Shown: in pieces, positions 10,291 to 19,714 of the stretch
Numbering within the stretch: the stretch's first letter is position 1
How the letters are laid out: each line of letters opens with the position of its first letter
Program-made: the position numbers and the translations under genes
The notes under the pieces: generated by a model
Told to the model about the DNA's origin: nothing
The model's input: the letters and a program-made list of their open reading frames with translations, nothing else
The model's database searches: none
Origin: Psychrobacter piscatorii
Lineage (GTDB): Bacteria > Pseudomonadota > Gammaproteobacteria > Pseudomonadales > Moraxellaceae
DNA length: 49,060 nt
NCBI RefSeq assembly: GCF_904846415.1
Contig: NZ_CAJHAR010000028.1
Coordinates: 1-49,060 of the forward strand
Direction of reading: 5' to 3'

Positions 10291-10678
10291 AGAAATGTAT
10301 AAACCTAATAAATAGTAAGCATAAAAGTAATATTAGAGCATTGCGCTCATGCTAATTGAACGATGCTAATACCGCTGTGAGTATAACAAATCTATCGTAA
10401 ATATGGGTGGTCGTGACGCACAAAATCGCAAAACCAGCGATGGCAACGCATAACACAATAGTAACCTGATTGTTTTCTGTTAAAATAGCTTGGTTCGCTA
10501 AAAAACGTTTATTTTTTCGCGAAAATGCTTTTAAAGAAGCCAATATCAGCGCGCTGTCTTTGTCACATTTGTCACAATACTATCCACAGAAAATATTTGT
10601 AGGTAGCTATTTGATAGTTTTTTTATAACAACGCGCTCAATGCAAGTCTCCCATACATGACCGCAGGATAGATTTATT
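10291..10678. other. Divergent promoter region, rnhA-dnaQ and lipoprotein genes
   Basis: About 390 AT-rich bases between two divergent genes. It should hold promoters for both. TAAAAT at 10481-10486 could be a -10 box but lacks a clear -35. No repeat or RNA structure is obvious. A 63-codon open frame on the minus strand is not convincing. Confidence 0.4.
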
Positions 10679-11227
10679 ATGTCTTTATGCTCAAATGTTT
10701 TTTATAAGCGACTGACGTATCTGATGCTCAGTGCTACGGCCAGCACAGCGCTTCTTTTGAGTGGCTGTAGTGATAACAGCAGTACTCAAGCAGATACCGA
10801 AGTTGCAGCAGATTTATCTGTCTTTGCAGGTTGTTATACGGTGAGTCAAGACGAGCCTGCGCAAATAAAGGTTAGCCAACAAGAAGGCGCTTGGGTGATG
10901 CAGATGAAAGAGCCTGCAAGTGCTAAGCGTGTCTGGGATGAGCCTGAAGCGTTAGAAGTGATTAAAAATAGTGACATACCGCAGTTTTTCTCTATTGATC
11001 CAGACAATGTCGATGCGGTCATTGGACGTCCTGATCGAGTGCTAGTATTGGCGCATGTCAAGCCTGCCTATGCCAATATCGACCCACTATTAGACAGTGA
11101 GTATCTGTCTTATATCTACCGAGGTGCTAATACCATCTACCGAGTAGAGTGTGACGACGTCAATACCGATATATTGGCCAATCCACACGCCAACATCATT
11201 ATCGATAATGTGAATGAGAGTAATTAG
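10679..11227 (+). CDS. Putative lipoprotein, unknown function
   Basis: 182 residues with an N-terminal signal peptide ending in a lipobox, LLLSGC, cysteine at residue 30. The mature protein is therefore expected to be lipid-anchored, in the inner or outer membrane. The remainder is soluble, acidic and contains three further cysteines (in GCYTV, YRVEC and near the N-terminus). I do not recognise a family. An AGGA lies about 10 bases before the ATG. A small membrane-protein gene follows 40 bases downstream on the same strand. Confidence 0.75.
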   Translation: MSLCSNVFYKRLTYLMLSATASTALLLSGCSDNSSTQADTEVAADLSVFAGCYTVSQDEPAQIKVSQQEGAWVMQMKEPASAKRVWDEPEALEVIKNSDIPQFFSIDPDNVDAVIGRPDRVLVLAHVKPAYANIDPLLDSEYLSYIYRGANTIYRVECDDVNTDILANPHANIIIDNVNESN

Positions 11228-11267
11228 ACAAGTATTGTTCATAGACATCATTGATGATTAATCGTAT

Positions 11268-11624
11268 GTGTCCAAAACGATCTTGCTACAAGCCGTTAAA
11301 TCAGTAGAGTCAAGCTATATGAATTTTTTTAGTTATGTCGTGTTAGGTGGGTTTTCTTATGCCGCGGGTTGGGCGATAAGAACGTATGTATTAGAAAAGC
11401 AGTCGAAGACTGACCAGCCTTATAATCTCAAGCATCCTGCCATTTTGGCGTACTTGGGTGGGTTTTTTATCGTTATGCTGATTGTTTCGTGGTTGATTGG
11501 TCGCTATGCGCTTGGTCATGCTGCGATCGATTTACCATTTATTATTGTCAACAGCCTCGTGGCAACCTTTGTGTATTCGTTCGGACTCAATCCAGAAAAA
11601 GCAAGCTATGATGTGCCGAATTAA
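11268..11624 (+). CDS. Small integral membrane protein, unknown
   Basis: 118 residues with about three hydrophobic segments: FFSYVVLGGFSYAAGWAI, then AYLGGFFIVMLIVSWLIG, then FIIVNSLVATFVYSFGL. I do not recognise the family. The frame opens with GTG at 11268; an internal ATG at 11319 (MNFFSYVV) is an equally plausible start, and neither has a good ribosome binding site. It may be co-transcribed with the upstream lipoprotein and is followed by a strong terminator. Confidence 0.65.
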   Translation: MSKTILLQAVKSVESSYMNFFSYVVLGGFSYAAGWAIRTYVLEKQSKTDQPYNLKHPAILAYLGGFFIVMLIVSWLIGRYALGHAAIDLPFIIVNSLVATFVYSFGLNPEKASYDVPN

Positions 11625-11675
11625 AATCTGATGTTTAGAGGTTTAGCCTTTCAGCGTCAGATTGATTAAAAAAAC

Positions 11676-11713
11676 AAAAAGCCACAACCAATGTGAATGG
11701 CTGTGGCTTTTTC
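11676..11713. terminator. Bidirectional rho-independent terminator
   Basis: AAAAAGCCACAACC pairs with GGCTGTGGCTTTTT, with a 9-base loop and one mismatch. There is an A-run before and a T-run after, so it can serve the membrane-protein gene on the plus strand and the convergent YkvA-like gene. Confidence 0.85.
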
Positions 11714-11763
11714 AAACTGTAATTCTTTAGCTGTTAAAGAGTTAGCAATTAAGACATAAATAG

Positions 11764-12243
11764 TTACGAAGCTTTTTTGAGATCAGTACTGGTTTCATTA
11801 TCATCTTCTTCATCAGTGCTGGTCTTATCGTTACTGATGTTGTCAGTGTCTTTTTCATCTACTGACTTATTTTTGGCATCCGCTTGCTCTTGTTTCCATA
11901 CTTTATATTTTTGCAAATCCTTTTGGGCTTGTTTTAAACAAAATTTGAGCACAAGTGCGTCATCGATATAACCGATAAACGGAATAGAGTCTGGAATAAG
12001 GTCAATAGGGTTTAGTGTATAGATTGCCCCAACCACGCCAGCTGAAATGGTTCTAAAAGGAATCTTACGATAGTCACCTTTATAGTAGTCTTTGATAAGA
12101 CTCATAAATAGCATCAAGTCATCGCTAAAAGGTTCAAGGTAGCTATTGTCCTCTAGCTTTTCTTTAAGTTTGTCTTCTTTTCCAATCAAGTATTTCAAAT
12201 TAGAAACAAGTGTTTTTTCTTTATCATTTTTCTTGGTAAACAT
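11764..12243 (-). CDS. YkvA-like DUF1232 protein
   Basis: 159 residues. The centre (about 55-115) has the DUF1232 signature, IPFRTISAGVVGAIYTLNPI followed by DLIPDSIPFIGYIDDALVL, a short helical hairpin that is thought to be membrane associated. The C-terminal 45 residues are very acidic and threonine/asparagine rich (DEEDDNETSTD), which is probably disordered. The function of this family is unknown. It is monocistronic and convergent with the upstream pair across a shared terminator. Confidence 0.85.
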   Translation of the reverse strand: MFTKKNDKEKTLVSNLKYLIGKEDKLKEKLEDNSYLEPFSDDLMLFMSLIKDYYKGDYRKIPFRTISAGVVGAIYTLNPIDLIPDSIPFIGYIDDALVLKFCLKQAQKDLQKYKVWKQEQADAKNKSVDEKDTDNISNDKTSTDEEDDNETSTDLKKAS

Positions 12244-12479
12244 AATTGTTGCCTTTGTTTATTTGCGATGAATTTGTATCTACAGTAACAAATATACTCG
12301 CCCCATGTTGTGTGTCTCGGTAGCGAAAAAGTAAATATAGGTAAAGGCTTGGGTAACTTGACTGCTGGCAAGATGCGTTACAATGCTTGAGTATGACGGC
12401 GTAATTTGTGATGTGCGCTGCTGCAAAAAGTGACAATGCATAAATCATAAAAACAAAAATGTATAGGTAGTAACAACGT

Positions 12480-13760
12480 ATGGGTTCAAAAACACCGTCC
12501 ATCCAGCAGTCAATAAAAGATAAAAACCTACAGTCAAACCTAGCTGATGAGCTTAGTGTTGGCCTAAACCGTCGGCAGTTTTTGCGCCGAATAGGGGTTG
12601 GTGCAGGTGCTGCGGCATTGGCGACTCAAAGTATTCCTCACGTATTGGCTGCTAGTCCCATTGAGTCTAATAATAGCTCGCAGCTGACCAAAGACGATCT
12701 GCCGACTGAATTGTTGTATGAGCACTCAGCACAAACCTCCCTAACCACAAGCTGTATTGCGCCTACGATTGAAACCAGACTTTTTGCCAGCTCCAACGTG
12801 GGCGGTAGTGATGAGCGCAATCAGTTGGCACTAGATCGTATGGCCTGTGCTGGGTTTAAAATAAATAATCCTGATATTACCAATCGTCAGTATTTGCGCT
12901 TTGCAGGTACGGACTCGCAGCGTGCCAGTGACTTCCAAAACCTCGCGACCGGAGCGATAGCAGCGCCAAAGCTGCTACTGGGTGTGCGCGGTGGTTATGG
13001 TGCAATGCGAATACTGCCGATGGTGGACTGGGTAACTCTTGGACGTATTATGAAAGAGCGCGGCACGATACTCGCAGGGTTCAGTGATGTGACCGCGATT
13101 CAGTGTGCACTACTAGCAAAAGGGGCGATGAGTTCGCTTGCGGCACCGATGCTCTATAGCGAGTTTGGCAAAACAGCACCTGATCAAATCAGCTGTCGGC
13201 AGTTCGCCCAAGCACTAACCAATCCTAACCTCACGATCACCATACAAGATGCCGCTCTAACCAGTCAGCAATTGCCTACCATGCTCACAGCAGGCGAGCC
13301 TAAAGTGCTCACTGGTACGATTTGGGGTGGCAATCTGAGCGTGGTGTCTGCGCTGGCAGGTAGTGAGTATTTGCCGCGCATTGAGTGCGGTATTGTGTTC
13401 TTAGAGGATGTGGGAGAGCAGGCTTACCGTATTGAACGCATGCTGTATGACTTGTATTTAGCTGGTGTGTTTAAAGATCAACAGGCGATTGTATTTGGCG
13501 CATTGTCTGGTGCAGGTGAGGACAGCTATGACAAGCGCTATGATGTCGCCACCGTCATTCGTCAATTGCATAAGCTGACCGGATTACCGATATATAGTGG
13601 CATGCGTTTCGGTCATATCGGCAAAAAACACAGCTTTCCGCTTGGGGCGACTTGTCAGCTGACTCCTAATACAGTGGGCGGCTATCAATTGTCATTCACC
13701 GATTATCCCACTATCAAGGCCGATGCTATCAATGTGGAAGGGTTATGGCAGACGGTTTAA
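12480..13760 (+). CDS. Tat-exported L,D-carboxypeptidase (peptidase S66)
   Basis: Peptidase S66 family, the LdcA/MccF group that removes the terminal D-alanine from muropeptide tetrapeptides or cleaves related amide bonds. Family landmarks are GVRGGYGAMRILP and the likely triad S202 (GFSDVTA), E309 (FLEDVGEQAYRIERM) and H379 (FGHIGKKHSFPLG). Their spacing is close to the P. aeruginosa LdcA triad. The N-terminus is unusual: after 30 polar residues comes NRRQFLRRIGVGAGAAAL ending near VLAAS, a twin-arginine signal. Most LdcA enzymes are cytoplasmic, so this one probably acts in the periplasm on intact or released peptidoglycan peptides. The 426-residue length exceeds LdcA (about 305), explained by the signal and a 70-residue insert before the domain. 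Confidence 0.85.
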   Translation: MGSKTPSIQQSIKDKNLQSNLADELSVGLNRRQFLRRIGVGAGAAALATQSIPHVLAASPIESNNSSQLTKDDLPTELLYEHSAQTSLTTSCIAPTIETRLFASSNVGGSDERNQLALDRMACAGFKINNPDITNRQYLRFAGTDSQRASDFQNLATGAIAAPKLLLGVRGGYGAMRILPMVDWVTLGRIMKERGTILAGFSDVTAIQCALLAKGAMSSLAAPMLYSEFGKTAPDQISCRQFAQALTNPNLTITIQDAALTSQQLPTMLTAGEPKVLTGTIWGGNLSVVSALAGSEYLPRIECGIVFLEDVGEQAYRIERMLYDLYLAGVFKDQQAIVFGALSGAGEDSYDKRYDVATVIRQLHKLTGLPIYSGMRFGHIGKKHSFPLGATCQLTPNTVGGYQLSFTDYPTIKADAINVEGLWQTV

Positions 13761-13785
13761 ACGTTAATAGTAGAAACGACCAATC

Positions 13786-14796
13786 TTAAATCGCCAGCCG
13801 TGAAAACTTGTCTTGATACTCTTTGGGCGTTAATTCTGTCGCACGTTTGAACAAGCGGGTGAACGAAGAGATATCATCATAGCCGACTTGATCGGCAAGG
13901 GATTTGATAGTCACATCGCCTAACTCGAGTAAGCGCTTGGCTTGCTCAATTCTGACAGCCTGAATATACTCAACGGGTCGCATCGCCACGCTGGCTTGAA
14001 AGCGTCTATTCAAGGTACGTGGGGTGATATTGACCATGGCAGCCAAACTACTGACTTGTATTGGCTGCTGAAAGTTTTGTTCGATAAACTCTTGAACTTG
14101 TTTGACCAGTTGATCGGAATGCGGCTTGTGCAAAGTCACGTTGGTATAGCTATTCTGATTGCCTCGTTTGCTATCAATAATCTGGGTTTTTGCGACCTGT
14201 GTAGAGATCTCCCGCCCGCAGTAGCGCTCTATTAATAACAATCCTAAGTCATAAAAAGCACTGCCGCCTGCTGCACAAAATATATTGCCGGACTCATTAC
14301 TTGAATGAGTAACAAACTGGTTTTCTTGTAAGTCCACCAGTGGAAAATCTGTCTTAAATTTGTTGGCATAGCCCCAATGAGTCGTGGCGACTTTATGATC
14401 TAACAACCCTGCCTCCGCCAGAAAGAAAGCCCCGCTACAGTTACTCGCAATATCCGCGTTGGTATTCGCCAGCCGTTTGAGATGCGGGAGTAGCTCGCTG
14501 TTTTGCTTCAATACCTTATCAATAGAATCGCCAATGGTTGGCACCAGTAACAAGTCGCACTCCATCACATCTCTAATATCACAATGGGCATGAACCATTA
14601 AGCGATTACTACATCTGATAGCACCGCCACCCAAGCTTGCGATCTGTACCTTAAATCTAGGCTCTACGTCTTCATCTAAAAATCGCTGCCAGCTGACCCC
14701 TGTAAATGAAAATAAATCCAATGCGCCAGCGAGCACGCTCCCAAGCACACCATCGAAGCCAAGAATGATTACTTTAAACGGTTTGAAATAAGGCAT
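13786..14796 (-). CDS. GlxA-family regulator (DJ-1/PfpI-like + AraC HTH)
   Basis: 336 residues. The N-terminal half (about 1-190) is a class-I-amidotransferase/DJ-1-like sensor domain with the nucleophile-elbow region SNCSGAFFLAEAGLL. The C-terminal 100 residues are an AraC-type double helix-turn-helix (VSSLAAMVNITPRTLNRRFQ and IKSLADQVGYDDISSFTRLF). Proteins of this design activate catabolic operons in response to small metabolites. It is divergent from the acyl-CoA dehydrogenase operon that starts at 15069, making it the probable activator. A candidate operator lies at 14886-14899. Confidence 0.88.
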   Translation of the reverse strand: MPYFKPFKVIILGFDGVLGSVLAGALDLFSFTGVSWQRFLDEDVEPRFKVQIASLGGGAIRCSNRLMVHAHCDIRDVMECDLLLVPTIGDSIDKVLKQNSELLPHLKRLANTNADIASNCSGAFFLAEAGLLDHKVATTHWGYANKFKTDFPLVDLQENQFVTHSSNESGNIFCAAGGSAFYDLGLLLIERYCGREISTQVAKTQIIDSKRGNQNSYTNVTLHKPHSDQLVKQVQEFIEQNFQQPIQVSSLAAMVNITPRTLNRRFQASVAMRPVEYIQAVRIEQAKRLLELGDVTIKSLADQVGYDDISSFTRLFKRATELTPKEYQDKFSRLAI

Positions 14797-14885
14797 AAGT
14801 CTCTCGTGTCTTTAGATGCGCTTGTTAAAAACAGGGTGTTTTTAATGAATTTTTCTTAAAATTTTGTCTTATTTGACCATGATTA

Positions 14886-14899
14886 TGTCATAAATGACA
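14886..14899. promoter_or_regulatory. Candidate operator, inverted repeat
   Basis: TGTCATAAATGACA is a perfect 6-bp inverted repeat around an AA centre. It lies in the 272-base divergent region between the GlxA-type regulator and the acyl-CoA dehydrogenase operon. Which protein binds it is inference. Confidence 0.4.
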
Positions 14900-15068
14900 A
14901 TACGGCAAAGCGTTAAATTAGCTTAATATCAATTGATAAGCATTTATGATCTTTGTTTTGCCTTCTCAATGATGCAGTAAATAGAAGAGATAAAGCCATT
15001 ACAGATGGCAGTAAGATAAACGGATTTTCATGATTGACGATATTTGAATTTTATTAAAAGAGACGACT

Positions 15069-16874
15069 ATGGCAGCAGATACCCTTATCAACGACTTTGA
15101 ATTACCGTTCCAGCTGTACGATGTATTGGGAACACAAACCCTCACTGAGCACGCAAAGTTTTCAGAACACAGCCGTGAAACTTTCGACGCGGTATTAGAT
15201 ACGGCAAATAAGATCGCGACGGATTTATTTTTACCGCACAATCATCTGGCAGACAAGAACGAACCGCAGTTCGATGGCAAAAAAGTCAGCATGATAAGCG
15301 ATGTCAAAGTCGCTTTTGATGCGTTTCGCGAGTCGGGCTTTATCGCTGGTCGTTACAGCTTTGAAGATGGCGGTATGCAGTTACCTGAAACGGTGATGAC
15401 AGCCGTGGCAGGCTACTTTATGGCTGCCAACCCATCAACGACGGCCTATCCATTTTTGACGACAGCAGCAATCAATGTCATCTCGCACTTTGCCAGTGAG
15501 GATATCAAAGCCGCCTTTATGCCGCGCATGCTGACAGGCGAGTTCACCGGTACCATGGCGCTGACAGAGCCGCACGCGGGCTCATCACTTGCCGATATCA
15601 AAACCACCGCGGTCAAACAAGACGACGGCTCCTATCGTGTCAAAGGCAGCAAGATTTATATCTCAGCAGGGGACCATGAGCTATCTGATAACATTGTCCA
15701 TCTAGTATTGGCCAAGATTCCCGGTGGTCCTAGTGGGGTAAAAGGCATCTCTTTATTTGCCGTACCTAAGTATCGCTTGAACGATGATATGTCTGTTGGC
15801 GAGCGCAATGACGTGCATTTGACAGGTCTAATTCATAAACTTGGTTATAGAGGGGCGACCTCGACGGCATTGAGCTTCGGTGACGCGGGCGATTGTCATG
15901 GTTATTTGATCGGTGATGAGCATTTTGGTCTGCGTTATATGTTCAAAATGATGAATGAGGCACGTATTGCGGTTGGATTTGGCGCTGCGATGATTGGCTA
16001 TCGCGGTTATCAGTATTCGCTCGATTACGCCAAAGACAGAACGCAAGGCAGAATCGCACCCAATAACAAGCCTGAGGACGATGCCACTGCTATTATCCAG
16101 CATGGTGATGTCAAGCGCATGTTACTGGCGCAAAAATCCTATTCTGAGGGCGGAATCTCTCTGTGTTTGTATGGCTCAAACCTGATTGACCGTATCAATA
16201 CTTGTGAAGACGACACCCTAAAAAATGAGCTGACAGAACTGTTAGATTTGCTCACGCCAGTGCTAAAAGCATGGCCGTCTGAATATGGACCGAAAGCCAA
16301 TGACTTGGGTATTCAAGTCTTGGGCGGTGCTGGCTATACGCGCGAATATCATGCCGAACAGTTTTGGCGTGATAATCGTCTCAATCCTATTCATGAAGGT
16401 ACAAATGGCGTACAGGCATTAGATTTGTCATTTCGTAAATTGTGGCAAAAAGGTGGTCTTGGTATTCAAATATTGAAGCGTGAAATCACGCAAGATCTAG
16501 AAAATATCACCACGCCTGAGACTGCCAAGTTGGCGGGTAAGCTCACGCCTTATATGGGTAACTTACATGAAGTGCTGGTGCATTTGAGCAAGGTGCTGCA
16601 GAAAGAAGAAGCCATCACCCTTACTGGTAATGCCCAAGCACTGATGAATATTTTTGCCTCAATTGTGCTGAGCTGGATTTGGATTCGCCAAGCAAGTAAA
16701 GCCGAACAACTACTAAGTACAACTCAAGATGTGGAACAGCAGAATTTCTATAAAGGCAAGATACAAGCAGCGAAATACTTCATCGATTGGGAGCTACCAT
16801 TAATCAATCGTGATATAGCAATTTTAAACAACACCAATTCTGTTTGTACTGATATGCAAGCGGACTGGTTTTAA
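15069..16874 (+). CDS. Acyl-CoA dehydrogenase (large, about 600-aa class)
   Basis: FAD enzyme that introduces the trans-2 double bond in an acyl-CoA. At 601 residues it belongs to the long class with an extra C-terminal domain after the core, as in the FadE/AcdA group, not the 380-residue class. Visible are ALTEPHAGSSLADIKTTA in the flavin/substrate region, VLGGAGYTREY, and NPIHEGTNGVQALDL with the presumed catalytic base E443. It starts an operon with an MDR reductase (22 bases on) and two SDRs, which together could saturate, reduce or oxidise intermediates of an unusual acyl chain. Substrate unknown. Likely controlled by the divergent GlxA-type regulator. Confidence 0.92.
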   Translation: MAADTLINDFELPFQLYDVLGTQTLTEHAKFSEHSRETFDAVLDTANKIATDLFLPHNHLADKNEPQFDGKKVSMISDVKVAFDAFRESGFIAGRYSFEDGGMQLPETVMTAVAGYFMAANPSTTAYPFLTTAAINVISHFASEDIKAAFMPRMLTGEFTGTMALTEPHAGSSLADIKTTAVKQDDGSYRVKGSKIYISAGDHELSDNIVHLVLAKIPGGPSGVKGISLFAVPKYRLNDDMSVGERNDVHLTGLIHKLGYRGATSTALSFGDAGDCHGYLIGDEHFGLRYMFKMMNEARIAVGFGAAMIGYRGYQYSLDYAKDRTQGRIAPNNKPEDDATAIIQHGDVKRMLLAQKSYSEGGISLCLYGSNLIDRINTCEDDTLKNELTELLDLLTPVLKAWPSEYGPKANDLGIQVLGGAGYTREYHAEQFWRDNRLNPIHEGTNGVQALDLSFRKLWQKGGLGIQILKREITQDLENITTPETAKLAGKLTPYMGNLHEVLVHLSKVLQKEEAITLTGNAQALMNIFASIVLSWIWIRQASKAEQLLSTTQDVEQQNFYKGKIQAAKYFIDWELPLINRDIAILNNTNSVCTDMQADWF

Positions 16875-16896
16875 GAACAACTCTAAGGAAAGAGCA

Positions 16897-17904
16897 ATGA
16901 CAACAATAAATAAGCAGTGGCGACTAAAAGCAAGACCAGTCGGCGAACCAAGTGCTGAAACTTGGGATTATACTGAGACAGAAATACCGACCATCACCGA
17001 TGGTCAATTACTGATTAGAGTTGACTATATCTCTATCGATCCTGCGATGCGTGGTTGGCTAAACGATGCCAAATCTTATATCGCACCGGTACAAATTGGT
17101 GAAGTCATGCGCGCCGGTACTGTGGGCGAAGTGATTGAAAGTAAGCATGAGAAATTTGCCGTTGGGGATTATGTTGCAGGTCACGATGGCGTGCAGTCAT
17201 ATGCGGTCAGTGATGGCACAGGATTGCACAAAGTTGATCCAAATCTTGCACCGCTACCTTATTATCTAGGCGTACTTGGGATGCCGGGCATGACTGGGTA
17301 TTTTGGTTTATTAAAAACAGGTCAACCAAAAGCAGGCGAGACCGTCGTGGTATCAGGTGCTGCGGGTGCTGTTGGTAGCTTGGTCGGTCAAATTGCCAAA
17401 ATCAAAGGCTGCCGCGTCGTTGGTATCGCAGGCGGTAGCGAGAAATGCAAGTTCTTAGTCGATGAGCTTGGGTTTGATGCGACGATCGATTACAAAAACG
17501 AAGACGTCAAAAAAGCACTCAAGAAAACCTGTCCAAATGGCGTCGATGTCTATTTCGATAACGTTGGCGGTGATATTTTAAATGACGTGCTTACTCAGAT
17601 TAATCTACGAGCTCGTATCGTTATTTGCGGTGCTATCAGTCAGTATAACAACACGACAGCAGTCAAAGGCCCATCAAATTATCTGTCACTACTGGTCAAT
17701 CGTGCTCGTATGGAAGGCATCGTGGTGTTTGATAATATCAAAGAATATCCAATCGCGATGAAAGAGATTGCTGGCTGGATCCAGTCAGGTGATATCAAAG
17801 TAAAAGATCATATCGTTGAGGGTATCGAGACGTTCCCTGACACGCTTATGATGCTCTTTAACGGTGAAAACTTCGGCAAACTAGTACTTAAGGTAGAGGG
17901 ATAA
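16897..17904 (+). CDS. NADP-dependent MDR oxidoreductase (CurA/PTGR-like)
   Basis: Zinc-free medium-chain dehydrogenase/reductase of the leukotriene B4 dehydrogenase, prostaglandin reductase and CurA group, which reduces alpha,beta-unsaturated carbonyls with NADPH. The 335 residues include YISIDPAMRGWL near the N-terminus, the cofactor loop VVSGAAGAVGSLVGQIAK, and VYFDNVGGDILNDVL, all typical of the group. There are no zinc-binding cysteine clusters. A GGAAAGAG-like ribosome site precedes it, and it sits 22 bases after the acyl-CoA dehydrogenase and 3 bases before the first SDR gene, so it is firmly within the operon. Confidence 0.9.
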   Translation: MTTINKQWRLKARPVGEPSAETWDYTETEIPTITDGQLLIRVDYISIDPAMRGWLNDAKSYIAPVQIGEVMRAGTVGEVIESKHEKFAVGDYVAGHDGVQSYAVSDGTGLHKVDPNLAPLPYYLGVLGMPGMTGYFGLLKTGQPKAGETVVVSGAAGAVGSLVGQIAKIKGCRVVGIAGGSEKCKFLVDELGFDATIDYKNEDVKKALKKTCPNGVDVYFDNVGGDILNDVLTQINLRARIVICGAISQYNNTTAVKGPSNYLSLLVNRARMEGIVVFDNIKEYPIAMKEIAGWIQSGDIKVKDHIVEGIETFPDTLMMLFNGENFGKLVLKVEG

Positions 17905-17907
17905 ATC

Positions 17908-18690
17908 ATGACACTGAATACAAACGGAATTGCATCAGATGTAACGGGTAAGCGTATTTTGATCACTGGTGGCGCATCAGGTATTGGTGCCGCAAGCGCA
18001 TTACTATTGGCCAGTCGCGGCGCTAAAGTCGTGATCGGTGATATGGCAGAAGAAATGGGTGAGTCTGTTGCCCAGCAAGGTCAAGAGGCTGGCAACAGCA
18101 TCACTTTTAGAAAGGTAGATGTGACTAGCGGTGATGAAGTGCGTGCATTGTTTGACTTCGCGATGGAGACATTAGGTGGCCTAGATGTGGTGGTCAATAA
18201 CGCAGGTATCGACCACAAGCCTTCACCCATGCATGAGCTAAGCGATGATGACTTTGATCGCAATATCGCCGTCAATCTAAAAGGGGTCTGGAACTGTATG
18301 CGTGCTGCTGTCAATTGTATGATACCGAATGGCGGTGGTCATGTGATTAACGTAGCTTCTATTGCCGGTCTACGTTCTGCGCCCATGTTATCGGCTTATA
18401 GTGCCGCCAAACATGGCGTAATGGGATTGACCAAATCTGCGGCTCACGAGTACGCACGCGCCAATATTCGTTTTAACGCGGTATGTCCAAGTTTTATTGA
18501 TACGCCAATGGTACGCAATACGATGGCAACGATGAACGAACGCGCGCAGCAAGCAACCGTTAAGGCCAGTCCACTGCGCCGTTTGGGCGAGGTGGACGAG
18601 GTTTCTGCCGCGATTGCATGGTTGGCTAGTGATGAGAGCAGCTTTATGAATGGTCACGCATTTACTTTAGATGGTGGCATGTTGGCATAA
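17908..18690 (+). CDS. Short-chain dehydrogenase/reductase (first copy)
   Basis: Classical SDR of 260 residues with the cofactor motif TGGASGIG (20-27), NNAG, and the catalytic pair Y164 and K168 (YSAAK). The C-terminal GHAFTLDGGMLA is typical. An acidic residue after the second strand (VVIGDMAEE) suggests NAD preference. In this operon it probably oxidises a 3-hydroxyacyl-CoA or a related alcohol. The next gene is a paralogue, but the two are clearly diverged and so not a recent duplication. Confidence 0.9.
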   Translation: MTLNTNGIASDVTGKRILITGGASGIGAASALLLASRGAKVVIGDMAEEMGESVAQQGQEAGNSITFRKVDVTSGDEVRALFDFAMETLGGLDVVVNNAGIDHKPSPMHELSDDDFDRNIAVNLKGVWNCMRAAVNCMIPNGGGHVINVASIAGLRSAPMLSAYSAAKHGVMGLTKSAAHEYARANIRFNAVCPSFIDTPMVRNTMATMNERAQQATVKASPLRRLGEVDEVSAAIAWLASDESSFMNGHAFTLDGGMLA

Positions 18691-18736
18691 TTTTGACGAA
18701 AAATGTCATAGAATATTTAAAATATAAGGAATAACG

Positions 18737-19498
18737 ATGAAGGATTTATTTGATTTAACCGGTAAGGTTGCCCTAGTGACAGGTGCTAGTCGCGGTATTG
18801 GTGAGTCTATTGCTCGTCTACTGGCCTCAAGAGGCGCGCATGTGATTGTCTCTAGCCGCAAAATTGATGCTTGCCAAGCAGTAGCAGATAGCATCAAAGC
18901 TGACGGTCATAAAGCCAGCGCCTTTGCCTGTCATGTAGGAGATATGGAGCAAATTGACGCGGTTTTTGAACATATCAAAAGTGAGTTTGGTCAAATTGAT
19001 ATCTTGGTTAATAACGCTGCAGCCAACCCGTATTACGGTCATATTTTAGATACAGACTTAGCCGCTTTTGATAAAACGGTTGAGGTAAACATTCGCGGTT
19101 ACTTCTTTATGTCAACAGCCGCTGGCAAAATGATGAAAGAACAAGGCGGCGGTGTTATCTTAAATACTGCGTCGGTCAATGGATTAGTGGCAGGCGATAA
19201 GCAAGGCATTTACTCAATCACCAAAGCGGCGGTTATTAGCATGACTAAAGCCTTTGCCAAAGAATGTGGCTCACTCAATATCCGTGTGAATGCACTATTG
19301 CCAGGCCTGACGGATACCAAGTTTGCCTCTGCTTTGACCACCAATGATAAAGTCTTAAAAATGGCACTACATTCGATCCCGCTAGGGCGCGTGGCAGAAC
19401 CTGATGAAATGGCTGGTACTGTATTGTATCTCGTGTCGGATGCGTCAAGCTATACGACTGGCGCGACTATCGTTGTCGATGGTGGTATGTTGGCTTAA
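18737..19498 (+). CDS. Short-chain dehydrogenase/reductase (second copy)
   Basis: Classical SDR of 253 residues with TGASRGIG near residue 15, NNAA, and Y159 and K163 (YSITK). The basic residues after strand two (SSRK) suggest NADP(H) use, in contrast with the NAD-like first copy. It is the last gene of the acyl-CoA dehydrogenase operon, with an AAGGA ribosome site, and is followed by a rho-independent terminator. Substrate unknown. The likely opposite cofactor choice of the two SDRs is an inference from these residues. Confidence 0.9.
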   Translation: MKDLFDLTGKVALVTGASRGIGESIARLLASRGAHVIVSSRKIDACQAVADSIKADGHKASAFACHVGDMEQIDAVFEHIKSEFGQIDILVNNAAANPYYGHILDTDLAAFDKTVEVNIRGYFFMSTAAGKMMKEQGGGVILNTASVNGLVAGDKQGIYSITKAAVISMTKAFAKECGSLNIRVNALLPGLTDTKFASALTTNDKVLKMALHSIPLGRVAEPDEMAGTVLYLVSDASSYTTGATIVVDGGMLA

Positions 19499-19554
19499 TC
19501 AGCAAGCTAAAAAACAATCTATAGAAAATGATTCGAAAAATAAAAGTGACTATC

Positions 19555-19590
19555 AAAACCGCATGAGATTACGTTTCGTGCGGTTTTTTT
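19555..19590 (+). terminator. Rho-independent terminator of the SDR operon
   Basis: AAAACCGCA pairs with TGCGGTTTT and ends in a run of seven or more T. It closes the operon that starts at 15069. Confidence 0.85.
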
Positions 19591-19714
19591 GACTTTATTT
19601 TTAATAAATCGCATAGCTATTCTGAGTACTTTGCCATTAAATGGGCTACTAGTGCGAAGCAAAAATAGGCGGCACCGTGGCATAATAAGTCCAAATAATT
19701 AAAAGGAGTGAATC

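Noticed and set aside
10352..10543. 63-codon open frame on the minus strand upstream of rnhA-dnaQ
   Set aside because: No ribosome site, no recognisable domain, lies in an AT-rich divergent promoter region.
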